Shown in pieces: positions 47,301 through 56,319 of a stretch of 64,000 bases of DNA (position 1 is the first letter of the stretch; every line of letters begins with the position of its first letter). Where the stretch lies: the NCBI GenBank assembly GCA_964035545.1, contig OZ037767.1, forward strand, positions 14,551,998-14,615,997. Reading direction: 5' to 3'. Made by a program: the position numbers and the translations under genes. This DNA comes from Bugula neritina (Eukaryota > Bryozoa > Gymnolaemata > Cheilostomatida > Bugulidae). Below the pieces are notes generated by a model that worked only from the letters and a program-made list of their open reading frames with translations, was not told the DNA's origin and made no database searches.

Positions 47301-50300
47301 ATATTTTACAAATCCTCTCTTAAAACAGGTGTGTTTGCAATGATGAGTATTGGTTTGTAAGCACTAATATGCCTGTATCTTGCAACTAACTGTTGGTATT
47401 TATCACCGTTCAGGTTCTGGAAACGTGTGACAATGGTAAGCAAATGATAGAGGAAGAATATCCTCAGGCAGAGAGCTTCCAGGACAAGATTGACCAGTTG
47501 ATGGCCGAGTGGGATGACCTGAAGGTGAACAGTTGTTAGTCATAGAGTGAATAGTCATGGAGTGATTAGTCATGGAGTTATTAGTCATAGAGTGAATAGT
47601 TATAGAGTGAATAGTATACTGTAGACTGAGTTACTGTGTAGAGGTATTCACGTGAATTACTTCATGTTTTTGATGCGACGTTTCAGGGAGCTGTAGATGA
47701 CAGGAAACAGCGTCTAGACGACAGCGAGGTCGTCCAGCAGTATCTCTTTGACGCTGCCGAAGCAGAAGCCTTCCTGGGAGAACAGGAGTTGTTCCTCATG
47801 TCAGACGAGAGGGCAAAGGTCAGTTGGTCTAGCTGTGTTTGTTATTCTAGCTGCTGCCGTTGTTGTTGTCATGGCAACTGTTTACAAGCTGTTGGTGTGT
47901 TGCAGGACGAGATCGGTGCAGCCAATCAGCTGAAGAAACACAATGCATTGGAGAAGACGATAGATAATTACGCCTCCACAGTACGAGAGCTGAGCGACAG
48001 AGCGACCCAGCTGGTAGAGGCGGACAGCCCCGAGAGCGACAACATTGTGAGGAGACAGGCCCAGGTACGGCAGCACCCCTCTTCTCTCCGCGCTGACTTT
48101 GACGCTTAGTATTAGTCACATGACCGAATTGCTTTAACGCTGCGTGATCTCTACTCTGCAGGTAGACAAGCTGTACGCCGGGCTGAAGGACTTGACCAAT
48201 GAGAGGAGGAATAAACTGGAAGAGACTCTGAAACTCTACATGCTGAACAGAGAGGTCGTTGACCTTGAGCAGTGGATAGCAGAGAGGGAGGTGGTGGCCG
48301 GCAGCCACGAACTCGGACAAGATTTCGAACACGTAACTGTGAGTATTAGTATATAGTATAGTAACTGTTAGTATATAGTATAATAACTGTTGGTATCAGT
48401 ATATAGTATAGTAACTGTGAGTATTATTATATAGTATAGTAACTGTGAGTATATAGTATAATAACTGTTAGTATTAGTATATAGTATAGTAACTGTGAGT
48501 ATATAGTATAATAACTGTTAGTATTAGTATATAGTATAGTAACTGTGAGTATATAGTATAATAACTGTTAGTATTATTGTATAGTATAGTCACTGTTGGT
48601 ATTAGTGTATAGTGTGTAATCTGTGTGCTGCTTCTAGATGTTACAAGACAGATTCAAAGATTTCGCTAAGGACACGAAGGCAGTAGGTGAAGAGCGAGTA
48701 GCCCGAGTGAATGAGATCTGTGATCAGCTGATAGACGGGGGACACGGCGAGGCCGCCACCATAGCCCAGTGGAAGGTGTGTAGACACAAGGCTATCGAAC
48801 TGCTGGCTGATTAGTATTTGTTATGGAGTTATCTGTCCAGTTTTATGTAACGGCCTATTTGACTTCTACACCAGATTTCCTGTTGTTTAGGATGGACTGA
48901 ACGACGCCTGGGCAGATCTGCTAGAGCTCATTGACACACGAACACAACATCTGAACGCCAGCTGGAAGCTACACAAGTTCTTCTACGACTGCAAGGAAAC
49001 TCTGGACAGGATATTGGTAAGTCTCTTCTACTTACATCACTTTGTGTCTGAGTGTGTGTATTGTGGTGTGTGTACTGTGGTGTGTGTACTGTGGTGTGTG
49101 TACTGTGGTGTGTGTTCTGTAGTGTGTTCTGAGAGCTAGTAAGACTCTAGGGCTGAGCTGACGTAATTTTATTCCTCTTACAGGAGAAACAGAACAGTAT
49201 CCCCGAGGAGCTGGGTAGAGACATCAACAGCGTCGAAGCCCTACAGAGAAAACACGAGACATTTGAGAATGACCTGATAAACATCGGCGAGCAAGTTCAC
49301 AAGGTGCAGGAAGAAGCCGCCACCCTCATGGCCTCGTACGCCGGCGACAAGCAGGCCGACATACGAGATCGAGAACAGGAAGTAGTAGACGCCTGGAAGA
49401 ATCTCCAGTCGGCTGTTGATTCGAGGAAAAATAATTTGTTGGATGCGTTAGACTTGTACAGATTCCTGGCGATGGTGCTGGACCTGACCATGTGGATGGA
49501 CGACATCCTGCTGCAGATGAAGACTCAGGACAAACCCCGGTATGTCTGTTAGTCAGCGTCTAGCAGACGTGTGTTTTCTGTTATTGAACTACTTTTATTA
49601 TTTCTGTCACTTGGTCGTTTTCATAAATTATAAACCCTACCACTATTTCCTGTCTCTGACAGTACCTTGTACACCGAGTGTTGTGATGTGACACTGACAT
49701 GTCACATCACAGTATCTCTCACTATGTAGTCACAGTATCTCTCACTATGTAGTCACAGTATCTCTCACTCTGTAGTCACAGTATCTCTCACTCTGTAGTC
49801 ACAGTATCTCTCACTCTGTAGTCACAGTATCTCTCACTATGTAGTCACAGTATCTCTCACTCTGTAGTCACATCACTCTATTGAAATGCCTGGTTCTCTG
49901 TTTGTAGAGATGTTTCTGGAGTAGAGCTCCTAATGAACAACCACCAAAGTTTGAGGGCCGAAATAGACGCCCGCGATGAGAACTTCACCATCTGTATTAA
50001 CTTGGGCAAGGATATTCTAGCCCGAGGTCATTACAGATCGAATGAAGTGCGGGCTAAGTTAATGGAACTCCAAAGCAAGAGAGGAGATATGATGCAGCAG
50101 TGGGACGACAAGTGGGACTATCTAAATATAAGTAAGTGTATTCTACAGGGTTTGTGCCAGTCTCTGTGCCTCTCCTTTCTTACTATATCATACAACGGTC
50201 CCTACTCTATATCATACAATGATCCCTTCTCTATATCATACAATGATCCCTACTCTATATCATACAATGATCCCTACTCTATATCATACAATGATCCCTT

Positions 50301-53300
50301 CTCTATATCATACAACGATCCCTTCTCTATATCATACAATGATCCCTACTCTATATCATACAATGATCCCTACTCTATATCATACTGTAATATTTCAGTT
50401 CTGGAGGTCTACCAGTTTGCCAGAGACTCAGATGCTGCGGAGGCGTGGCTGTTGGCGCAGGATTCGTACCTCAGCAACCAGGACCTAGGAGAAAACCTGG
50501 ACGCTGTCGAGAACCTGATAAAGAAACACGAAGCTTTCGAGAAGGCAGCATTAGCCCAGGAGGATCGGTTCATGGCCCTGAAGAGACTGACTACGGTAAG
50601 CTAGCGGCTCCTCTGTCCCAGATCTCTGTAAGTGTGATAGAACTCTCCTATTCTCAGCTCCTCTGTTTTAGTAATCGGTTTCTGTGTTTTCATTGATTGG
50701 GTGTTGCTGCAGAGGTGATGCAGTTATCTGTATTTCTTATCAAATTGTGTTGTTTGTGGAACTCAGCTGGAGAAGCGGGAGCTGCAGAAGGAGTCGGATG
50801 AGCCGGCCACTGCGGCTGTCGCTCACTCTCGAGCTCCGCCCATCATGACTCACAACGAGCCGTACAGTCGCTCCAGTCAGGGCAGCTTCTCGGTGGATAG
50901 CGAGACGTCTAGACGTCTCAGCTCCTCGTCTGAAAGCGAGGCTGAGTACGTCGTCTCCAAGCGGCACAGCCACGACGTGGAGGTGGTGCAGGCCCCCACT
51001 TCCGATGACGGGTGTATGGAGATTACCATCGCCGTCCCTACCTCTGTAAGGGCTGTGGTATGACCACCAGCTAGAGCCGCTTCATGCCTATAATTTGTCA
51101 CTCGCCGCAATCCTAACGGGTTTGAGTGGAAGTTGGTTCACTGTTTGAGATTTTATCTGAGCACCGCTGTGATTGGCTAACACTAACTTCACTGAAGCCG
51201 GGGGTTTTTTAGTCGGCTTGTCCACCAATCATTTAAACGCAGAGTGATTTATTTCTCTTATAATGCTTCTCAACTGCTCTCACACATTAATTGTATAGAC
51301 GTGTTGATTTCACACCTCAGTTAATGGCCAGTTTCTAATGAGTCATAGCTGATGTGGCTGCTGCAGAAGGGCTGAGTCTCCTGCAGCAGCCACTATCAAC
51401 CACGCTGACTTCAGACTCTGCAACCATTATATCTGCATATCGTGTGGATTATTCTATTGTATTTGAAATTGTCCTCTCCACGTTGAAGCTATTGTTTGTT
51501 TCAGTTGGAACTTCGAGAGAAGCAGAAGGAGGTTGGTTCACTGGAAGCCAAACCCTCTGTGAGAGACCAGTATATCGAGGACTTCTCCCCTCCCCAGGAG
51601 GATATGTAAGTCTATCCACCCTATCTAGATTACTGGCTGTAGCTGAGAGCTGAGGCTATCCTTACTCTTAGACTATAGAATACTGTTGGTGCAGGTATAT
51701 TGTGTCAAGGTCAAAGTTTGTATATATTCTACAGTCCAGATCCTCAGCCCGCTGAAGAAGTGGCAGAAGAACAGACAGAACCGACTGTCGTGGAAGAAGT
51801 GCAACACGAGCCGGCAATTTCCACACAGGAAGTGCCCCCATCTCCTGCAGCTGTCCAATCAGGTTTGTCTTGAGACAAGAAAGGCTTTATGGGAATGTTA
51901 ACTGTCTCACAGTGCTCACGGCATGCTTGTTTAACCTTCTTCACCGGTTGGTGAAGGTCGTGTCAGCTTTGGTTTATCCCACTTTAAATAACCATCTAAT
52001 GAAATCATCCCTCTTTTGGTTTGATGTCCTGTTCTAAGCTCGTCATGTTTTAAACCAATGGGTGGCTTTCGGTTTGTTACCCGCTTTCTTATTGGTGTGT
52101 GCTTTAGAACCAGGTGAAACGAGCCAATCAGCTCCCCCGACACATGACCAGCCTGACACCGCTCTGGAAACATCTAACCTAAGTTCTATGGGTGCTGCTG
52201 TGACTCCACAGTCACCCCCCTCACCCAAGAGTAAGAACTGCCTCTAACCATTGCTCTTTCAACTCTTGTTATACTTTGGTGACTCGCTCACGTGGTTATG
52301 ATATGTGTTGCATTTCCCTGCATTTGTTTTTCATCCAACTTCAGACTAAATACAAATATTTCTTACAAAATTACGTAGTTGTGTGCTCTTCTTATGGATG
52401 TGGTGCAGTTAAACACTCTTCAACACTCTATAATGTGCTGCTAGGCTGTGTTATTGCAGTATCAGTTCCTATTCTCACTCAAATTCAAAGTTTTGCCCAC
52501 GTTTCACAGACTGTTCAACTCTACATAGCCTGTGATCTCCACTTTATTTCAGGTACAAAGGAGGGTCAAAACACGAGGCTGGAGGGTCCCATCCAGAGAA
52601 AGCACGAGTGGGAGAACACCGCAACCAAAGCTAGTCACAGGACGTGGGATAAACTCTACGCCATTCTTCACGAACACAGCGTGTCGTTCTACAAGGACCA
52701 GAAACACGCCAAGTCTGTGAGTATTGCTGGTCGTAAGCTCTACAGGGGTGCGTTGTCCCTTGACTTGAAGCCTACAGGGGTGTGTCGTCCCTCTGGCTGG
52801 TTTTAACGTAGCTGACTATCACTGTCTGCTCTCACTAGCTGCATTCTACTGATTGTCACGTGACAGTTTGAGTTACAAACTTGCCGATGTTTTAGGATCC
52901 CCAGAGTCTAGTGCGAGGTGAGAAACCAATTGTCCTCGATGGGGCGGTGTGTGAAGTGCCCAGAGACTACAGTAAACGACCGCATGTGTTCAGGCTAAAT
53001 TTACCAAATGGCGGGCAGTATCTACTTCAGTGTAAATCAGATGTAAGTTCACCAGTAGAGTACTAGTGTTAGAGTATGTAAGTTCACCAGTAGAGTACTA
53101 GTGTTAGAGTATGTAAGTTCACCAGTAGAGTACTAGTGTTAGAATATGTAAGTTGGAGCAACGTCTGAGGTGGTGCATGACATCAGTGTTTGCAATGAAA
53201 GCTCTGCGGGCGTTGCTGAGGAATTTGATAGGAGTATCTTATGTCATGCTACCTTTTCAACAGTTTACTTACAATTCACAATGACTACTGTAAATTCTTT

Positions 53301-53572
53301 TCTATCAAGTTGTGTAGCTTTTTGTGAACTTAGTTTGGCCGAACAATTGAAATTCAATTCTAAAGTAACTGGTACTGTTATGGCTGGTTCACATCTCTTG
53401 CTGTCGTGTACAGGATGAGATGCAGGCCTGGCTGAGGGAAATCCAGGATATAACGGGCTCCGGGGCAGTGGAATCCGCCGCCAGCCGTGCTCAGACTATG
53501 CCCGCTAAGTCATCGTCAAAGAAAGACGACTCCGCCAAGAAGAAAGGAAAATTTACTCTCAAGAAAAAGTAA
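25996..53572 (+). CDS. SPTBN1: Beta-spectrin, non-heavy type, complete coding region (42 exons)
   Basis: Actin-crosslinking and ankyrin-binding subunit of the spectrin membrane skeleton; pairs with alpha-spectrin under the plasma membrane. I could follow 42 exons with GT-AG junctions and unbroken phase, summing to 7380 nt (2459 residues plus stop). Order: unique N-terminus (1-53), calponin-homology 1 (about 58-160), calponin-homology 2 (about 165-297), spectrin repeats (about 300-2040), partial repeat 17 for tetramerisation, linker (2094-2303), PH domain (about 2310-2428), lysine-rich tail. Long runs equal vertebrate beta-II spectrin and fly beta-Spec, for example [53 protein letters not shown]. 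The family is usually 2290-2400 residues; the excess is in the linker. Ortholog of vertebrate SPTB/SPTBN1-4, fly beta-Spec and worm unc-70; the symbol marks the closest vertebrate member. Start chosen because the first ATG in frame (A at -3) precedes the conserved N-terminus. Confidence 0.97.
26156..27448 (+). other. Spectrin intron 1 with TA-dinucleotide tract
   Basis: Contains an array of TATATAGGTCA(A/G)CACTGTGTG-like units (26160-26420) interrupted by a perfect TA tract of about 39 dinucleotides (26309-26386). The ORFs at 26280-26600 (-) and 26881-27204 (+) are not supported; the first is a translation of the TA tract. Confidence 0.8.
27449..30576 (+). CDS. SPTBN1: Beta-spectrin exons 2-3: calponin-homology domain 1
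   Basis: Exons 27449-27600 and 30403-30576. The first encodes [20 protein letters not shown] followed by [20 protein letters not shown], the CH-type actinin actin-binding signature 1 region. The second encodes [20 protein letters not shown] and ends in [18 protein letters not shown], the actinin signature 2 region. Together they form CH1 of the actin-binding domain, residues 54-162. Phases are 1/0 and 0/0. Confidence 0.96.
27957..28346. repeat. 9-bp minisatellite CTACTACA(T/C/G)
   Basis: About 43 copies of a 9-bp unit, CTACTACAT with T, C or G in the last position. No stop codon occurs in several frames on both strands, giving long apparent ORFs of Tyr/Ile, Leu/His and Val/Asp. These are translation artefacts of the array. 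Confidence 0.93.
28530..28672. repeat. ~20-bp tandem repeat
   Basis: Units of CAGTATACACTATCAGTACC, about six imperfect copies, within spectrin intron 2. Confidence 0.8.
31083..31215. repeat. (TGTC)n microsatellite with TGTG variants
   Basis: GTCTGTCTGTCTGTGTGTCT-type tract; the apparent Cys/Leu/Ser/Val ORF on + and Thr/Asp/Gln/Arg/His ORF on - come from this tract. Confidence 0.9.
31560..31700. promoter_or_regulatory. Candidate internal promoter in spectrin intron 3
   Basis: Within 30 bp lie CCGGAAGTG (31631-31639, ETS-type), CAGCTG (31643-31648, E-box) and CCAAT (31652-31656), in locally GC-richer DNA. Such a cluster is common in TATA-less promoters. An alternative start here would make a spectrin lacking CH1. 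This is inferred from motifs only. Confidence 0.3.
33214..34276 (+). CDS. SPTBN1: Beta-spectrin exons 4-6: calponin-homology domain 2
   Basis: Exons 33214-33389, 33783-33898 and 34164-34276. They encode [20 protein letters not shown] followed by [20 protein letters not shown], then [20 protein letters not shown] and the helix [20 protein letters not shown] with [20 protein letters not shown]. These match CH2 of beta-spectrins almost residue for residue (residues 163-297). CH2 completes the actin-binding domain and in vertebrates also contacts membrane lipid and protein 4.1 partners. Confidence 0.96.
34640..34770. repeat. Degenerate TACTGACTGTTAGTTAT repeats
   Basis: Several imperfect copies of ACTGACTGTTAGTTATTAC in spectrin intron 6, shortly before the acceptor of exon 7. 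Confidence 0.6.
34834..38516 (+). CDS. SPTBN1: Beta-spectrin exons 7-15: first spectrin repeats
   Basis: Exons 34834-35021, 35507-35689, 35842-35935, 36023-36186, 36555-36882, 37063-37227, 37485-37662, 37798-38009 and 38274-38516 (residues 298-882). They encode triple-helical spectrin repeats; helix A tryptophans and helix C motifs are visible ([64 protein letters not shown]). The first two repeats support actin binding and protein 4.1 contact in known beta-spectrins. Introns here carry a 34-bp minisatellite (35036-35470) and donor-derived repeats (36187-36365). Confidence 0.95.
35036..35470. repeat. 34-bp minisatellite, about 13 copies
   Basis: Direct repeats of TACGTCTGCAACTGGTCATG followed by TGATCAGTCTCTAG, with few substitutions, filling most of spectrin intron 7. 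The copies are contiguous without spacers. Confidence 0.95.
36187..36365. repeat. CAGGTGTCAGTGCTTGA repeats starting at a splice donor
   Basis: Imperfect units of GGCAGGTGTCAGTGCTTGAC and variants (TTGCCAGGTATCAGTGCTTG). The first element overlaps the exon 10 donor, GCCAG|GTAGTTGTCAGTGC. Confidence 0.8.
38030..38272. repeat. Degenerate TGACACTTTGTTGACACC repeats
   Basis: Loosely conserved units (TGACAC, TTGACACCTTGT, TTGGCACTTTGT) fill spectrin intron 14 up to the acceptor at 38271-38273. Confidence 0.7.
38624..46206 (+). CDS. SPTBN1: Beta-spectrin exons 16-25: central spectrin repeats
   Basis: Exons 38624-38732, 39746-39936, 40032-40160, 41066-41182, 41388-41618, 42227-42439, 44188-44328, 44656-44831, 45444-45582 and 45988-46206 (residues 883-1437). 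Conserved spectrin-repeat segments include [27 protein letters not shown]-type [27 protein letters not shown] and [20 protein letters not shown]. Exon lengths and residue spacing match vertebrate beta-II spectrin exactly at the 16/17 junction when the 18-nt candidate microexon is skipped. Introns hold a 34-bp and a 22-bp minisatellite. Confidence 0.95.
38884..38901 (+). CDS. SPTBN1: Candidate 18-nt alternative microexon of beta-spectrin
   Basis: A T-rich tract ending in GGAG is followed by 18 nt and the near-perfect donor CTG|GTGAGTATT. Phase 1 in and out, so inclusion would add six residues (GFTKAA) between exons 16 and 17 without shifting the frame. Skipping gives exact colinearity with vertebrate beta-II, so it can only be alternative. 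The acceptor lacks a typical CAG/TAG. Confidence 0.35.
39125..39592. repeat. 34-bp minisatellite, about 14 copies
   Basis: Contiguous units of AGCAGACGTATAGCAGTATG followed by ACACATGTACTATT in spectrin intron 16. The sequence is unrelated to the other 34-bp array in intron 7. An apparent minus-strand ORF at 39471-39707 arises from it. Confidence 0.95.
40161..41065 (+). other. Spectrin intron 18
   Basis: No repeat array or exon recognised; ORFs at 40198-40404 and 40675-40887 lack spectrin frame continuity and any family resemblance. Confidence 0.5.
41195..41325. repeat. AACCATGGTAACAGTGTGAGGT repeats
   Basis: Imperfect units rich in the palindrome GGTAACCATGGTAACC in spectrin intron 19. Confidence 0.75.
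42566..42596. repeat. Perfect inverted repeat, 14-bp arms
   Basis: AACCCTACCCTATA, loop TTA, then the exact reverse complement. It would fold into a stable stem-loop in either strand or in the unspliced RNA. Confidence 0.85.
42940..43215. repeat. 22-bp minisatellite TACTGAGTACTAGTTACTGTAG
   Basis: About twelve units with T/G changes (AGTTACTG or AGTGACTG). Each contains the palindrome ACTAGT or AGTACT, as does the BCL11 array near 16735. Confidence 0.92.
46558..50595 (+). CDS. SPTBN1: Beta-spectrin exons 26-35: ankyrin-binding repeats and partial repeat 17
   Basis: Exons 46558-46905, 47414-47524, 47687-47818, 47906-48064, 48162-48338, 48638-48775, 48891-49016, 49184-49539, 49908-50131 and 50399-50595 (residues 1438-2093). 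Exons 30-32 encode the region that contains the ankyrin-binding repeats 14-15 in known beta-spectrins, and it is the best conserved stretch ([49 protein letters not shown]). Exon 33 has [19 protein letters not shown] and exon 34 [18 protein letters not shown]. Exon 35 gives [20 protein letters not shown] with KKHEAFEK, the partial repeat that pairs with alpha-spectrin to form tetramers. Confidence 0.96.
46920..47165. repeat. 21-bp minisatellite in spectrin intron 26
   Basis: About eleven units of TAGTACTGCTCTACTTACTCA and variants. At 21 bp the unit keeps the frame of the preceding exon, so an ORF runs from exon 26 through the array to 47241 as repeated T(A/T)LLTHS. Confidence 0.9.
47530..47615. 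repeat. GAGTGAATAGTCATA repeats
   Basis: About five ~17-bp units in spectrin intron 27; a short minus-strand Met/Thr/Asn/Ser ORF comes from it. Confidence 0.7.
48339..48615. repeat. Tandem repeat copying the exon 30 splice donor
   Basis: Units of AGTAACTGTGAGTATATAGT plus ATAATAACTGTTAGTATTAG. The last exonic bases and donor of exon 30 read GTAACT|GTGAGT, and that 12-mer recurs four more times in the array, besides TGTTAGT variants. Confidence 0.9.
49050..49130. repeat. TGTGTACTGTGGTG microsatellite
   Basis: About five units of GTGTGTACTGTGGT in spectrin intron 32. Confidence 0.75.
49715..49870. repeat. 23-bp tandem repeat in spectrin intron 33
   Basis: About seven units of GTCACAGTATCTCTCACTCT followed by GTA, with T/A variants. 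Confidence 0.9.
50132..50398 (+). repeat. Stopless 267-bp intron 34 built on a 24-bp tandem repeat
   Basis: Donor ATAA|GTAAGTG and acceptor TATTTCAG fit removal as an intron, and vertebrate spectrins lack the sequence. It is 89 x 3 bp, has no stop in the spectrin frame, and its core (about 50180-50385) is about eight to nine units of 24 bp (CATACAATGATCCCTACTCT followed by ATAT). Retention would add 89 residues with the octapeptide repeat SISYNDPY/F between repeat 16 and partial repeat 17. Confidence 0.85.
50767..52230 (+). CDS. SPTBN1: Beta-spectrin exons 36-39: linker between repeats and PH domain
   Basis: Exons 50767-51045, 51505-51605, 51735-51862 and 52108-52230 (residues 2094-2303, 210 residues). 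Exon 36 is Ser/Arg/Glu-rich ([40 protein letters not shown]). Exons 37-39 are acidic and Pro/Gln/Thr-rich ([20 protein letters not shown]). The region is expected to be disordered; it is about twice as long as in vertebrate beta-II spectrin and has low conservation, so exon calls here rest on splice sites and phase. If the exon 36 donor is not used, the frame adds five residues and stops at 51061-51063. Confidence 0.85.
52553..53572 (+). CDS. SPTBN1: Beta-spectrin exons 40-42: PH domain and basic tail
   Basis: Exons 52553-52716, 52896-53042 and 53414-53572; stop TAA at 53570-53572. [40 protein letters not shown], then [20 protein letters not shown] and [12 protein letters not shown] make a complete spectrin-type PH domain including the C-terminal tryptophan helix. 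This domain binds phosphoinositides and helps place spectrin on membranes. The tail ends in a lysine-rich stretch ([20 protein letters not shown]). The donor of exon 41 is the first unit of a 35-bp tandem repeat. Confidence 0.95.
53043..53154. repeat. 35-bp tandem repeat starting at the exon 41 donor
   Basis: Three near-identical units starting GTAAGTTCACCAGTAGAGTA and ending AGTAT, followed by a fourth GTAAGTT. Copy 1 begins at the first intron base, so four GTAAGT donors stand in tandem. Confidence 0.93.
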
Positions 53573-53812
53573 ATATCCGTCTGCATGTGTCCCTACTGCT
53601 CTTCCCTTGTCTGCTGAAGTCTCTCTAACTGACTGCCTTGTCGCAGTGTATTCTGGGTGTTTACTCAGCATTGTGGGCATCTATTGACATTTTAAACCTA
53701 TGCTACAGTGTAAATAGCCACGGATAAAATACTGTTTTATATTATACTGTCTTTTTGCTTGCTTAGTGCATGCTGATTAGTTGGTGTGTGACTTCCCTAA
53801 ACATTAATATAT

Positions 53813-53818
53813 AATAAA
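53813..53818 (+). terminator. Candidate poly(A) signal of beta-spectrin
   Basis: AATAAA 240 bp after the stop codon; it is the first of three downstream candidates, so a longer 3' UTR is also possible. Confidence 0.4.
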
Positions 53819-53851
53819 AATGAGTATGTTTATTATACTAACCACTGGAGC

Positions 53852-54110
53852 TTTATGTGTGGTCAACCCTTCAGTTATTCTATCCTTTGTGTGTGGCCAA
53901 CCCTTCAGTTATTCTATCTTATGCTTTGTGTGTGTCCAACCCTTCAGTTATCCTATCTTATGCTTTGTGTGTGTCCAACCCTTCAGTTATCCTATCCTTT
54001 ATGTGTGGCCAACCCTTCAGTTATTCTCTGCTTTGCTTTGTGTGTGGCCAACCCTTCAGTTATTCTATCCTATGTGTGTGGTCAACCCTTATTCTATCCT
54101 TTAACCATTC
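53852..54110. repeat. Tandem repeat CCAACCCTTCAGTTATTCTA
   Basis: About seven units of 28-36 bp, GTGTGGCCAACCCTTCAGTT followed by ATTCTATCCTTT, with indels between copies. It lies in the spectrin 3' UTR or just beyond. Confidence 0.9.
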
Positions 54111-56319
54111 TGTCAGCCATGTTTTCTCTAAATACTGGATATGTAACTGCATGAGTTTGGATATTATTTTTTTCAATTATAATTTTTTCTTTTTTTTTAA
54201 TTTACCAGCATTTCACTCCTGTGTAGATTTCTGCTGTTGTATGCCTCTGCACTTGTAGCCATTATGTAGTTAGTAGCTTTACTTGTGGAGCATTTAGTTG
54301 TCTGTCTGTCTGTCATCTCATTGACGCATGTTTTGTAGCTATCCAGCCAATGAGCAAGGCGACTATGTGTAGAAATAATCCAGTAAGAAACAGTGTGTGC
54401 TCTCTTAGCGTATAATTAGAGTTGTGTGCCCTTTCTATTTTAGAGTATTGATAAACTTTGACAGTGTGATCACTTTATTCTGGACAGCTGCACTTTAATA
54501 TATGCTTTCTTCTCCGTAGACTGTGTTCTATGCATTCCTCACCACAGCTTCCTAAACTTTGTGTGATTTTTAAAACCTGAGCCTATGTTTCCCCGCTTCT
54601 CCATGCTGCCTTTGTTATTTTGTCGTTTGCTCAAGACAGCTGAAGGTTGATTGTTGAATTTATTGTTCCAGAACTGAGACAGCGTTCTAAGGCATGTGTA
54701 CCAACAGCATGTGGAATGTATAAGGAGTTACCCACTCCTGTTATTACCCAGCATGCATCTAGTAACCACCCTCAGTCTGGCTGCTCCTTTGCCCGCATTC
54801 GGCTACACCTCTGCCATTTTTACTCTATTGTATTCCGACTTGCCTTATAGTCCCGTGTAATCTTACAGTTGAGAGATTTCTGGTTGCCACGACAACGGAC
54901 AGACTATCTGATTGGTCCGGTAGACCACACACGTTGCCCAGTGAAACATTTGATAGCCTAGATTACAATAATGTTCATATATTATTATATTACATACATG
55001 ACTGTCTAGTAGTACATATGTTATATTGGTATGTTACTACCTAAAGCTCGCCTACACCATATTCTATGTATCGCTATTTCATATTATTGTTCATCTGTTG
55101 ATATTTTATAATCTAATTTTATGTCATGTGAGTATGTTTTCCTGTCCGACCTTCAAACAGTTCATGTGTATTGTAGTCCTTTAGGGGGCTCAATTAGCGC
55201 CCCGCAATGATGTGATTTAATAAGATAGCTGTAGTCAACTCATAGGTCTCGTAGAGTAATTCTGAAAAAAGCTTTTACTTGCTGCATTTTTGTCTTTTAA
55301 GTTAATTATTGTTATAATATTCATTAGCATATGCTGTCACTGATTGAGTTAACAAGTAGGCAGCGTGATGTAGGGGCTCACAACTTCACTAGTGGTTGGA
55401 ATATATTATAAGCTTTTCAATTGCAGATGATTTCCTGTAAATGTAGAGTATATATACATTATCTTAGTACGACTCATCTATAGCATAGCACCTGCCTTTG
55501 CCCTTTTGACTTTTCTTAATTCTATTAATTTTTTGTAAAATTGACTAGATGGTTTCTTGTCAATAGCATATTTTTAATGTTTCTTTAAATTATAGTGGAA
55601 CTTTGCATTTAATTCTATTATAGTCATCCATGATTATTATATAATTATACAATAAATGTGCTTTTGTTGAAAAACATAACCATACACAATGTAGCATTTT
55701 TGTAGCATCTTTCACTATTGAAATAGTATGTACCCAGTCTCAGTAATCTATAAGTAAAGAAACCAACCAATGTCTATCTTTGGGTATATATACCCAATAT
55801 AATCTCCAATACATAGGAAATTATATTGGAATTGTTTTTTAATAATTGAAACAGATTGTATGTAAAACAAAATATTATATAAATACCATAGCTAAAGTTT
55901 TGGACGGACAGCTGAGTATTAAAAAATATTTCTTAGTAATGCAATAAAGATAAATTCTTTGAATTTTAGTTAGTTGGCCTCAAGTTTGAAGTTATGTCCC
56001 AATTCCAAACTTGGGAACCTCAAACTAACATCATCCTTCACCCCCAACTTGGTGCTGCTTATAGAACAGTTCAAACTCTGCATTGTCTACTGAGTTCATA
56101 CAGGTGGGAGGAAGGAATACAATGCACATGTAGGAGTTATGTTCCCTATTAGTTCAGCCATTAATGATGAAAAAAAAAATTATATACAAAAAAGAAATGA
56201 GTGCATTAGTTTTAGCTGCCTACTAGCATTTACAATCAACAGCTAACTTCAAGAATAAAAAGTACAAAATCTCAGAATAGATGGCACCACAAAACAAGGG
56301 CTTTTGGCATCGCCTTCTA

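Larger units (their letters stand above)
53573..56319. other. Spectrin 3' UTR and spacer between convergent genes
   Basis: Contains a 30-36-bp tandem repeat (53852-54110) and AATAAA candidates at 53813-53818, 55651-55656 and 55943-55948 on +. On the - strand, ATTAAA (plus 55838-55843) could end the GMC transcript. Apparent ORFs at 53820-54258 are translations of the repeat. No further gene was recognised. Confidence 0.55.

Noticed and set aside
53820-54258. Three overlapping + ORFs with repeated LQLFYP/VANPSVIL
   Set aside because: Translations of the tandem repeat downstream of the spectrin stop codon; no splice or start support.
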